Of a stretch of 44,309 bases of DNA, positions 8,956 to 16,506 are shown one piece after another. The stretch comes from Actinomycetaceae bacterium. Its GTDB lineage: Bacteria; Actinomycetota; Actinomycetes; Actinomycetales; Actinomycetaceae. The stretch spans positions 1-44,309 of the forward strand of contig JAUNHH010000020.1 in the NCBI GenBank assembly GCA_030524055.1. Reading direction: 5' to 3'. The notes beneath the pieces were generated by a model. That model searched no databases, was not told the DNA's origin, and saw nothing but the letters and a program-made list of their open reading frames with translations. The stretch's first letter is position 1; every line of letters begins with the position of its first letter. The position numbers and the translations under genes are program-made.

Positions 8956-8961
8956 GGGATA

Positions 8962-8967
8962 AGGGTA
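8962..8967 (-). promoter_or_regulatory. -10 element for the leaderless yciI-like gene
   Basis: TACCCT read on the minus strand, six bases before the ATG. No ribosome binding site is present. Confidence 0.4.
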
Positions 8968-9037
8968 TTCCCTGGGACGACCTGCGCGCAGTAGGGTGGG
9001 AAGCGAATTTCGGCCCGCATACGCTAGGGGAGTGACA

Positions 9038-9853
9038 ATGAAGTGGATACCGCAGCTCACCATTGATGAATGTACGACGGCCCCGCCCTCGTCAATTCCT
9101 ACCCTGGTCCTTGGACACTCCCTCGGATCAGGGGCAACCATGTGGGACGAGGTCGTGCCGCTACTGACACCGTGGGCTCGCGTCATCCGCTACGACTTAC
9201 CAGGACACGGCGGCTCAGCTCCAGCCGACTGCAATGAAACACTGACCGCGGAGTTGTTCTTTCAGCGCCTAAAGATCGCGCTTGGCGAGGCCGGGGTGGG
9301 GGAGTTTCATATCGCCGGATTATCTATTGGCGGCCTCTTAGCGATTTCTGCCCCAGGATTCTTTGGGCAGTACATTCGCTCGGTGGCAATAATGAACTCT
9401 GGTCCGCGCGTAGGCACCTCGGAAATGTGGCAGGAACGCCAGGAAGATGTAGCAGCCAATGGAGTGAAGCACCTTGTTGCTCCAGTCATGGAACGGTGGT
9501 TTAGCCCTGAATTTGCCCAAGGATATGGCGCGGAGGCGGTGGCGCGCATCGCCCAGACCTACAACGCCTGCGATCCCAGTGGATATAACCAAGCCTGCCA
9601 GATTCTCGCCACCACTGATTCTTATGGTCAGGTGGCAACAATTGCGTGTCCCGTCCTCGTTGTTTCTGGGGAAAATGACGCAGGATGCGATTGGCAGGCG
9701 GGCACTGCCCTTGCTGATCTTCTTGGCAGCGGCCAGTGCCCCCACGTTCAACACCTGCCCATTGCTCGTGTGCGTCATATGAGCGCGATGGAAACGCCGC
9801 ATTTGATTGCTGGTGCCCTGATTGACCTTGTTAAGCGGGGGGAACGGCTCTGA
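9038..9853 (+). CDS. alpha/beta hydrolase (3-oxoadipate enol-lactonase-like)
   Basis: A 271-residue single-domain alpha/beta-hydrolase. The nucleophile elbow is GLSIGG with S96, the acid is D214 in SGENDAG, and the base is H247 in VRHMSAMETP. The oxyanion-region signature HSLGSGATMW is at 27-36, and RYDLPGHGGS follows the first lid strand. The layout resembles PcaD-type enol-lactonases, but no other protocatechuate genes are present, so the substrate is open. ATG 9038 has AGGGGAG five bases upstream. An in-frame GTG at 9032 overlaps that SD and is less likely. Codons 15-18 carry a 12-mer copy in a reading frame (A-P-P-S-S) different from the uvrB copy. Confidence 0.85.
   Translation: MKWIPQLTIDECTTAPPSSIPTLVLGHSLGSGATMWDEVVPLLTPWARVIRYDLPGHGGSAPADCNETLTAELFFQRLKIALGEAGVGEFHIAGLSIGGLLAISAPGFFGQYIRSVAIMNSGPRVGTSEMWQERQEDVAANGVKHLVAPVMERWFSPEFAQGYGAEAVARIAQTYNACDPSGYNQACQILATTDSYGQVATIACPVLVVSGENDAGCDWQAGTALADLLGSGQCPHVQHLPIARVRHMSAMETPHLIAGALIDLVKRGERL
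9081..9092 (+). repeat. 12-mer CCCCGYCCTCGT, copy 3
   Basis: CCCCGCCCTCGT preceded by G and followed by CAATT, inside the hydrolase gene. It is read in another frame (P-P-S-S) than the uvrB copy. A one-mismatch copy (TCCCGTCCTCGT) lies in the same gene at 9649-9660. Confidence 0.85.
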
Positions 9854-9901
9854 TTGCATGGTTTGAGGGCAGCTTCACATAGCGACACGCCCTCTGAGAG
9901 T

Positions 9902-9915
9902 GGAACAGGTGTTCG
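9902..9915. promoter_or_regulatory. LexA (SOS) box upstream of uvrA
   Basis: GGAACAGGTGTTCG contains the perfect palindrome GAACA-GG-TGTTC, the actinobacterial/Bacillus-type SOS box. It overlaps the predicted -35 of uvrA (the -10 TAGGAT is at 9935-9940), an ideal place for LexA repression. Confidence 0.75.
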
Positions 9916-9934
9916 TGCGGCTGGCAATGAGGTC

Positions 9935-9940
9935 TAGGAT
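9935..9940 (+). promoter_or_regulatory. -10 element for leaderless uvrA
   Basis: TAGGAT ends six bases before the GTG start of uvrA, so the mRNA probably starts at or within a base or two of the GTG. No convincing SD is present. Confidence 0.5.
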
Positions 9941-9946
9941 CGAAGA

Positions 9947-12820
9947 GTGCATGATCATCTCATTGTGAAGGGCGCCCGCGAACATAATCTCAAAGGCGTC
10001 GATATTGATCTTCCTCGTGACTCAATGATCGTCTTTACTGGCCTATCCGGGTCAGGTAAGTCGTCGTTGGCCTTCGATACTATTTTCGCTGAAGGCCAAC
10101 GACGCTATGTTGAATCATTATCCTCCTATGCGCGCCAATTTCTTGGCCAAATGGATAAGCCTGATGTGGACTTTATCGAAGGCCTATCTCCAGCGGTGTC
10201 TATTGACCAAAAATCGACGTCCAAAAATCCGCGTTCAACGGTAGGGACGATTACCGAAATCCACGACTATTTGCGTCTTCTTTATGCCAGGGCGGGGACG
10301 GCCCATTGTCCGGAATGTGGGGCGCGTATTGAAGCACAAACCGCCCAACAAATTGTGGATCGTGTGCGTTCAATGGATGAGGGAACGCGTTTCCAAGTCC
10401 TTGCTCCCGTTGTACGAGGGCGGAAAGGCGAATATCAAGAACTCTTCGAGGAATTACGCCAGCAAGGCTATTCCCGGGCCATTGTCGATGGGGAAGCAAT
10501 TCGCCTCGACCAAACCCCGAAGCTCGAGAAGAAACTCAAGCACGATATCGAAGTGGTCATTGACCGCCTTGTGGTGCGTTCAGGAATGCGGCAGCGTTTA
10601 GCAGATTCTGTTGAGACCGCGCTGCGTTTAGCCCACGGATTAGTGGTGATTGACTGCGTTGATTTAGATGATAGCGATCCAGAACGTCGGCGCCGTTATT
10701 CTGAAAAACGAGCATGCCCCAATGACCACATTTTGACGCTAGAGGAAATTGAACCGCGTACTTTTTCCTTTAATGCTCCCTATGGTGCCTGCCCAGATTG
10801 CACTGGTTTAGGTGTGCGCACTGAAGTGGACCCCGATTTGATTGTTCCCGATGAAGAACTGACTTTAGCTCAGGGAGCAATTAGCGTCTGGAGTTCCAAT
10901 CAGAAGTATCATCTGCAACTTTTACGGTCTTTAGGCACCGAAATGGGATTCGATGTTGATACCCCATGGCGGGCACTGCCTGAAGATGTCCGTGAAGCGA
11001 TTCTTTTTGGTCGTGACTATGAAGTCAAAGTGAAATTCCGTAACCGGTGGGGGAGGGAACGCTCCTATACCACTGGTTTTGAAGGCGCTGTTCGCTATAT
11101 CGAGCGCAAACGTGAAGAAACAGAATCTGCGTGGACAATGGATAAACTCGACGCCTATATGCGCGATATTCCCTGTCCGCAATGTCATGGGGCACGTTTG
11201 CGACCTGAAGTTTTAGCTGTCACTATTGATGGCTTAAGTATTGCCGAGCTATCCGACTTATCCATTGCTGGGGCACGGTCGCATCTGGACCATTTAGAAC
11301 TTGATTCCCGTTCTGCTGCTATTGCACGGCCGATTTTGACTGAAATTCACGCTCGGCTTGATTTTCTTCTCGATGTGGGACTGTCTTATCTCACATTATC
11401 GAGGTCAGCAGGAAGCCTGTCCGGTGGAGAAGCGCAACGTATTCGTCTTGCTACCCAAATTGGTTCTGGATTGGTGGGTGTTCTCTATGTGCTTGATGAG
11501 CCCTCGATTGGTTTGCATCAGCGTGATAATCGGCGCCTGATTTCGACACTGGAGCGTCTGCGGGACCTGGGCAATACCCTCATTATCGTCGAACATGATG
11601 AGGAAACTATCGAGGCCGCAGACTGGATTGTTGATATTGGCCCGGGCGCGGGCGAACATGGCGGATGGGTGGTCCATTCGGGGACCCTTGCTGATCTGAA
11701 AGAGAATCACCGTTCAGTCACAGGAGAGTATTTATCTGGGCGACGGGCCATTCATGCTCCAGCAACACGGCGGCCAGTGGATAAAAATCGAATGGTCACT
11801 GTTAAAGGTGCCAAGGAGAATAATCTCCAGAATGTGGCAGTGTCTTTTCCGCTGTCCTGTTTCACTGCTGTGACCGGTGTTTCCGGTTCAGGTAAATCTT
11901 CGCTGGTGAATTCGATTCTTTATCGGGCGTTAGCGACCAGACTTAATGGGGCGCGACTTGTTCCTGGTCGTCACCGGACAATCACTGGCGCTGAGGACCT
12001 CGACAAAATCGTTCATGTGGATCAGTCGCCTATTGGACGTACCCCGCGATCAAATCCAGCCACCTATACGGGAGTATGGGATTTAATCCGTAAACTCTTT
12101 TCTGAGGTGCCAGAATCAAAAGTCCGCGGTTACGGTCCAGGGAGATTCTCCTTTAATGTCAAAGGCGGGCGCTGTGAATCCTGTAAAGGCGATGGCACGC
12201 TTCGTATTGAAATGAACTTCCTCCCGGATGTATATGTCCCCTGCGAAGTTTGCCATGGCGCCCGCTATAACCGGGAAACCCTAGAGATTCTCTACAAGGG
12301 AAAATCTGTAGCGGATGTGTTGAATATGCCCATTAGTGAAGCGGCAGAGTTCTTCGCGCCCATTTCCCGTATCGCTCGCCACCTCAATACTCTGGTCGAA
12401 GTTGGCTTGGGATATGTACGACTGGGACAAGCAGCAACCACACTTTCCGGCGGCGAAGCACAACGAGTCAAACTTGCCTCTGAATTACAGCGGCGATCAA
12501 ATGGGCGCACAATCTACGTCCTGGACGAGCCTACGACAGGATTGCATTCAGAAGATATCCGTAAATTGCTTCTTGTCCTGCAGTCACTGGTCGATAAAGG
12601 CAATACAGTGATTGTCATTGAGCATAATCTCGACGTCATTAAATGCGCCGACTGGATTATTGATATGGGTCCCGAAGGAGGATCAGGCGGTGGTCAAGTG
12701 GTGGCCACTGGCACCCCTGAACAAGTGGCAAAGAAAAAAGGTTCCTATACGGGCGAATATTTGGCGCAGGTATTTGCGCGGGATGCCGAGCGTGAACTCC
12801 TCGCAGAGAAAAAAGGCTAA
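9947..12820 (+). CDS. uvrA: excinuclease ABC subunit A
   Basis: UvrA, 957 residues, full length. It is the dimeric ABC-type ATPase that finds bulky lesions and loads UvrB. The first nucleotide-binding domain has GLSGSGKSS near 32-40. Zinc-finger cysteines CPECG follow near 109, and a second zinc module CPDC near 284. The two LSGGEAQR signatures are near 490 and 830. The second Walker A is VSGSGKSS near 648, and the C-terminal zinc finger is CESCKGDG...CEVCHG. The GTG start begins [16 protein letters not shown], the standard N-terminus. It is preceded by a perfect SOS palindrome and a -10 that makes it leaderless. The gene ends 8 bases before the convergent hxlR-type gene with no room for a hairpin between them. 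Confidence 0.98.
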   Translation: MHDHLIVKGAREHNLKGVDIDLPRDSMIVFTGLSGSGKSSLAFDTIFAEGQRRYVESLSSYARQFLGQMDKPDVDFIEGLSPAVSIDQKSTSKNPRSTVGTITEIHDYLRLLYARAGTAHCPECGARIEAQTAQQIVDRVRSMDEGTRFQVLAPVVRGRKGEYQELFEELRQQGYSRAIVDGEAIRLDQTPKLEKKLKHDIEVVIDRLVVRSGMRQRLADSVETALRLAHGLVVIDCVDLDDSDPERRRRYSEKRACPNDHILTLEEIEPRTFSFNAPYGACPDCTGLGVRTEVDPDLIVPDEELTLAQGAISVWSSNQKYHLQLLRSLGTEMGFDVDTPWRALPEDVREAILFGRDYEVKVKFRNRWGRERSYTTGFEGAVRYIERKREETESAWTMDKLDAYMRDIPCPQCHGARLRPEVLAVTIDGLSIAELSDLSIAGARSHLDHLELDSRSAAIARPILTEIHARLDFLLDVGLSYLTLSRSAGSLSGGEAQRIRLATQIGSGLVGVLYVLDEPSIGLHQRDNRRLISTLERLRDLGNTLIIVEHDEETIEAADWIVDIGPGAGEHGGWVVHSGTLADLKENHRSVTGEYLSGRRAIHAPATRRPVDKNRMVTVKGAKENNLQNVAVSFPLSCFTAVTGVSGSGKSSLVNSILYRALATRLNGARLVPGRHRTITGAEDLDKIVHVDQSPIGRTPRSNPATYTGVWDLIRKLFSEVPESKVRGYGPGRFSFNVKGGRCESCKGDGTLRIEMNFLPDVYVPCEVCHGARYNRETLEILYKGKSVADVLNMPISEAAEFFAPISRIARHLNTLVEVGLGYVRLGQAATTLSGGEAQRVKLASELQRRSNGRTIYVLDEPTTGLHSEDIRKLLLVLQSLVDKGNTVIVIEHNLDVIKCADWIIDMGPEGGSGGGQVVATGTPEQVAKKKGSYTGEYLAQVFARDAERELLAEKKG

Positions 12821-12827
12821 GGGCAGA

Positions 12828-13208
12828 TTATTCAGCTTCGTCAGGGATTTGCTCATCATAAGCTTGTCTATTGGCGAGAACTTCCTCAATGTGCTCATGC
12901 GCCCATTGGGCTAATGCTGTTAATGGGATAAGCAGGCTTTCCCCGAGAGGAGTGAGTTTGTACTCCACTCGGGGAGGGATCTCGGCATAACTTTGTCGCG
13001 TAATCACACCATCGCGTTGAAGATCCTTTAAGGTGCTCGTCAGTACCTTGCTCGAAATGCCATCAACTTGGCGACGTAATTCAGTAAAACGTAAAGGCCC
13101 ATGCGACAGGATGATAATTATCAGTGCCGTCCATTTATTCGCAATGCGTGCCAACGATGTTCGTGATGGGCAGGTTGAATCCAGAACATTCCACCTAATG
13201 TTACTCAT
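12828..13208 (-). CDS. HxlR-family transcriptional regulator
   Basis: A 126-residue winged-helix protein of the HxlR type. SLARIANKWTALIIIILSHG is the recognition-domain entry, followed by LRFTELRRQVDGISSKVLTSTLKDLQRDGVI (helix-turn-helix) and a wing containing RVEYKLTPLGESLL. HxlR proteins are dimers that often sense electrophiles, although no redox-conserved Cys beyond C13 is obvious here. The ATG has GGGAG four to five bases upstream. It is divergent from a SnoaL-like gene, with a set of GTTACC half-sites between them, so it very probably represses that gene and itself. Confidence 0.9.
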   Translation of the reverse strand: MSNIRWNVLDSTCPSRTSLARIANKWTALIIIILSHGPLRFTELRRQVDGISSKVLTSTLKDLQRDGVITRQSYAEIPPRVEYKLTPLGESLLIPLTALAQWAHEHIEEVLANRQAYDEQIPDEAE

Positions 13209-13240
13209 ATCACTCCCTCAGTAGTCGCGGTGTTCCAATA

Positions 13241-13264
13241 GTTACCTTGAGGTAACAGGTTACC
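13241..13264. promoter_or_regulatory. HxlR operator: three alternating half-sites
   Basis: GTTACC-TTGA-GGTAAC-AG-GTTACC. The first two half-sites form a perfect 16-base palindrome (GTTACCT TG AGGTAAC, 13241-13256), and the second and third form another palindrome with a 2-base centre. It lies between the divergent hxlR-type and SnoaL-like genes, matching the GTTAC-type sites used by HxlR regulators. Confidence 0.7.
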
Positions 13265-13307
13265 GAGGGAAATCATTATGGCGTCACTTCAAAGGAAAGG
13301 CGCAATC

Positions 13308-13703
13308 ATGTCTACATCAGCCCCTCTCGATATTGCACAGACCTATATGAACGCAGTTACTAGCGGCGATTTAGCTACCGCTGTGAGTACTTTCGCCGCT
13401 GATATTATTTGGTATCAGCCCGGACATCACCACCTTTCTGGTGCACATTCCGGGGTGGAGGCAATTGGCACACTCATTGGCGCAATGGTCACTGAAACTG
13501 AGGGAACATTCCGCCTTGAAGTCGCCAGTAATCCGATGGTCAACGGTGAGTGGGTTGCCTTTCCCGTTCATTTTTCTGGCGAGAAAGACGGTCGTACCTT
13601 AGATATGGACGGGATTGATCTACTTCGCATTGATGGCGATAAGATCGTAGAAGTCCGCTTATTCTCCGCCTCTCAAGCAGATGAAGATATTTTCTGGGGA
13701 TAA
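13308..13703 (+). CDS. SnoaL-like / NTF2-fold protein
   Basis: A 131-residue NTF2-superfamily protein. It has the typical opening helix (IAQTYMNAVTSGDLATAVSTFAADIIWYQPG), a YQPG-HHHLSG segment after the first strand, and the closing strands WVAFPVHFSGEKDGRTLDMDGIDLLRIDGDKIVEVRLF. Such ketosteroid-isomerase-like proteins are small-molecule enzymes or binding proteins, and the ligand cannot be told. ATG 13308 has GGAAAGG seven bases upstream. The alternative ATG at 13278 adds ten residues lacking family similarity, but it also has an SD (GAGGGA). The gene is under probable HxlR control and is convergent with an SDR gene 4 bases away. Confidence 0.85.
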   Translation: MSTSAPLDIAQTYMNAVTSGDLATAVSTFAADIIWYQPGHHHLSGAHSGVEAIGTLIGAMVTETEGTFRLEVASNPMVNGEWVAFPVHFSGEKDGRTLDMDGIDLLRIDGDKIVEVRLFSASQADEDIFWG

Positions 13704-13707
13704 AAGA

Positions 13708-14586
13708 CTAGTGTGCCTCCGTAGTGCGAATGTGGAGTTCATCCACATTCGCGCCCGGCGGCAACGAAATCGCCAAGCGGAGGGTGCGAACAACATCTTC
13801 AGGTGCCATATGATCCGCAGGATCGTATTCACGCCCGGTGGCTTCATAAAGCTGACGCTGCATATCGGTATTAATTCGACCCGGGTGTAGAGCAGTAACT
13901 TTTAGGGTCCCGCGTTCGGATTCTCGCACGGAGTCAGTAAATGATCGTAATGCCCATTTAGAGGCACAATAGGCGGCATCTGAAGGATAAGAACGAATAC
14001 CGGCACCTGAATTAATGACGACAATATGGCCGTTGACGCGCCGTAAAAGGGGGAGCGTCAAACGAGTCAGATCTGCAACGGCAAAAACATTCACCTCAAA
14101 GAGAGAACGCCATATGTCTCGTGAGGTATTCTCAATCGGTCCGCGGTGAGCTAAACCCGCATTATGGACAAGAAGATTAATCCGTCCAAAATGGGATTCG
14201 ACGCGGGACACTGCCTCTTTCACTTCATTTTCATCGCCCAAATCAGCAATAAATGGCGTCGCGTTACCGAGGGTTGTCGCAATATCCCGAGTCTTTTCGG
14301 GATCACGGCCACCAAGAAGAACATGGTGGTCGCGAGCCAAATCCTGGGCAATGGCGAGACCAAGACCGCGCGTGGCTCCAGTCACTAGTGCAATAGGCAG
14401 TGAAGAATCGTCCATTGTTTCGCTCGTTTCAGAGGGAACGAGGGCGGCATCTGCCTGACCCGAAAGAGAAATTTGCCAGGCCAATTCAGCAGTTGACGGC
14501 GGGGGCACTGCTAAAGGGTCCACCCAAATCGGATGCGATTCTATGGGTCCGGCCCCGTCCTCGTAAATGGAGGAATAGGGCGGCAT
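13708..14586 (-). CDS. short-chain dehydrogenase/reductase (SDR)
   Basis: A 292-residue classical SDR. The NAD(P) motif TGATRGLG is at about 69-76, NAG occurs in VHNAGLAH, and the catalytic Ser precedes YCASK (active-site Tyr and Lys). PGRINTDM after the last core strand is typical of NADP(H)-using members. An unusual N-terminal stretch of about 59 residues precedes the Rossmann fold, and the ATG at 14415 would remove it. ATG 14586 is preferred because it overlaps the stop of the upstream acyl-CoA ligase as TAATG, a coupling signal, while no SD precedes 14415. The extension carries a 12-mer copy (YEDGAG). It probably acts with the two acyl-CoA ligases in lipid metabolism. Confidence 0.85.
   Translation of the reverse strand: MPPYSSIYEDGAGPIESHPIWVDPLAVPPPSTAELAWQISLSGQADAALVPSETSETMDDSSLPIALVTGATRGLGLAIAQDLARDHHVLLGGRDPEKTRDIATTLGNATPFIADLGDENEVKEAVSRVESHFGRINLLVHNAGLAHRGPIENTSRDIWRSLFEVNVFAVADLTRLTLPLLRRVNGHIVVINSGAGIRSYPSDAAYCASKWALRSFTDSVRESERGTLKVTALHPGRINTDMQRQLYEATGREYDPADHMAPEDVVRTLRLAISLPPGANVDELHIRTTEAH
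14553..14564 (+). repeat. 12-mer CCCCGYCCTCGT, copy 4
   Basis: CCCCGTCCTCGT preceded by G, antisense to the 5' part of the SDR gene, where it is read as E-D-G. A 10/12 partial copy lies at about 14438. Confidence 0.85.
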
Positions 14587-16505
14587 TATGACGTCTTTTC
14601 TTCATTGCCGCTGGCATATAAGGCCTCCACCTCGTGAGCAAAGTCGTGCAAAACTGCACGACGTTTGAGCTTAAGTGACGGCGTTAAATAACCATTTTCC
14701 ACCGTGAATTGCGTATTGACAATCCGGTACCGACGAATAGATTCGGCCCGAGAAACTCGAGCATTTGCCCGTGCTATGGCTTTCTCTAGAGAATCACGGA
14801 CAATAGGCAGATCCGCTGCACGAGTAGGATCCACATCGCCCTGACCTTTTGAGGCTAACCAGCCAGGAAGCATTTCCGGATCTAGGGTAATGAGCGCACC
14901 AATATAGGGCCGCTGTTCACCCACAACAATGACATGGGAGATCAAAGGATGGGTCTGAAGCGGATCCTCTAAAGCCTCCGGCGACACATTTTTCCCACCC
15001 GCAGTAATAATCAATTCCTTCTTGCGCCCGGTAATACGCAGGTGCCCAAAGTCGTCGATCGAACCTAAATCGCAAGAGCGGAACCAACCATCAATAAAAG
15101 ACTCTTCAGTGAGCTCAGGAAGATTATGGTACCCCTGAGTGACCGAGACTCCCCGAAGAAGAATTTCTCCATCAGAGGCAATACGGATTTGATTTCCTGG
15201 CCACGGGAAACCCACTGAATCTGGCGGATAGTCGCTCGGCCATTCCACGCTAATCGGTCCTGTTGTCTCCGATAAGCCATACCCTTGCAAGAGGGTGATA
15301 CCCATTCCGCGATAGAAATGTGCGAGGTCAGCTGCTAATGGTGCGCCACCAGAAATAATGGTGTGCAGATTCGGGCCTAAAGCGGCGCGAATCTTCTTTA
15401 ATACAAGAGCATCGGCTACCTTCAAGCCCACACGTTGCGGGAAAGTGGGGCCGGGAGAAGCTTGAGAAGCGGGATCATGAACTGCAGTTGTTTTCTGGGA
15501 GGGGCCCTTGACCTCTGCTTCGAGTTCAATAGGTGGGGGAGCGGCATAGGCGGTTGCCCGGGAGACCGCACGTGCCTGTTTCCCTGCCCAGGAGAAAAGG
15601 GTGCCTTTAATGCCACCACCTGCTTTAGCTGAGGCTGCGTTATAGACCTTCTCTAAAACGCGGGGCACTGCAAGAAGCATTGTTGGCTTAAAGGTGGCAA
15701 TATCGGAAAGGAGATTACGAGTATCGGGAACAAAAGCGAGGCGCCCCTGGCCACAGAGTTTGGCATACATAACGAAACGCGCCAAGGAATGGGCCACAGG
15801 TAGAAATAAGAGAGTCCGCGCTTTTGGTGTATTGACGAGCTCAGAGAGGAAATCAAAAGCCTGGATTCCTGAGGCAATAAAATTGGAGTGAGTCAGGAGA
15901 ATGCCTTTAGGCATGCCCGTCGTGCCGGAGGTGTAAATAATGGTGGCGACATCATTGATAACAACAGCATCTAGACGTTGATCAACCTCAGCAGAGGAAA
16001 TGCCCTCGGCTAACTCTTGGAGTTCGTGTTCAGCACCCCGATCCCAGCAAAAAATCTTGCGAAGGTGATCAGGGGCGACCGACGCCACCAGATCCGCCTG
16101 TTGAGCAGTTGCCGTCACCACCATTCGCACATCGGCGTCATTGAGAATGTGCTCAATCTGGGCAGCCGAATCTGTTTCATAAATGGGGACAGTAATGGCA
16201 CCACAGGAAAGTGCCGCCATATCGACAAGAGCCCACTCATAAGATGTTGGTGCCAAAATAGCAAGGTGCTCGCCAGCGGCTAATCCTGCGCCTATAAAAC
16301 CCCGAGCAATATCGTCAATGTGACGTAGGAATTGGTCAATAGTGACTTCCCGCCACGTCCCCACGCCACTTTGACGTTCAATCGCGACCTGTCCAGGATA
16401 TTTTTCTGCGCGTAAACGCAGCATTTTTGGAAGGTTCCACGAAGGATCTACTTCCCGGGTGGTGGTATTTTCCCAGGTATTTGCATCGAGTCGGCGAAGT
16501 CCCAT
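14586..16505 (-). CDS. long-chain fatty-acid-CoA ligase (FadD15-like), copy A
   Basis: A 639-residue ANL-superfamily acyl-CoA synthetase that activates long-chain fatty acids through an acyl-AMP. Motifs are YTSGTTGMPKG at 191-201 (P-loop), LLQGYGLSETTGP (A5) and RITGRKKELIITAGGKNVSPE (the hinge and A10-region lysine). Compared with copy B it has an insertion of about 25 residues before the A5 region containing KGPSQKTTAVHDPASQASPG. ATG 16505 is chosen because it follows the copy B stop by one base (TAAAATG) and its N-terminus aligns with the paralogue. A longer frame runs back into copy B. It lies between copy B and the SDR, all apparently one transcript. Confidence 0.9.
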   Translation of the reverse strand: MGLRRLDANTWENTTTREVDPSWNLPKMLRLRAEKYPGQVAIERQSGVGTWREVTIDQFLRHIDDIARGFIGAGLAAGEHLAILAPTSYEWALVDMAALSCGAITVPIYETDSAAQIEHILNDADVRMVVTATAQQADLVASVAPDHLRKIFCWDRGAEHELQELAEGISSAEVDQRLDAVVINDVATIIYTSGTTGMPKGILLTHSNFIASGIQAFDFLSELVNTPKARTLLFLPVAHSLARFVMYAKLCGQGRLAFVPDTRNLLSDIATFKPTMLLAVPRVLEKVYNAASAKAGGGIKGTLFSWAGKQARAVSRATAYAAPPPIELEAEVKGPSQKTTAVHDPASQASPGPTFPQRVGLKVADALVLKKIRAALGPNLHTIISGGAPLAADLAHFYRGMGITLLQGYGLSETTGPISVEWPSDYPPDSVGFPWPGNQIRIASDGEILLRGVSVTQGYHNLPELTEESFIDGWFRSCDLGSIDDFGHLRITGRKKELIITAGGKNVSPEALEDPLQTHPLISHVIVVGEQRPYIGALITLDPEMLPGWLASKGQGDVDPTRAADLPIVRDSLEKAIARANARVSRAESIRRYRIVNTQFTVENGYLTPSLKLKRRAVLHDFAHEVEALYASGNEEKTS

Positions 16506-16506
16506 T

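Noticed and set aside
8956-9186. Longer N-terminus of the YciI-like protein
   Set aside because: It overlaps the start of the divergent alpha/beta hydrolase, and the YCII domain begins exactly at ATG 8955.
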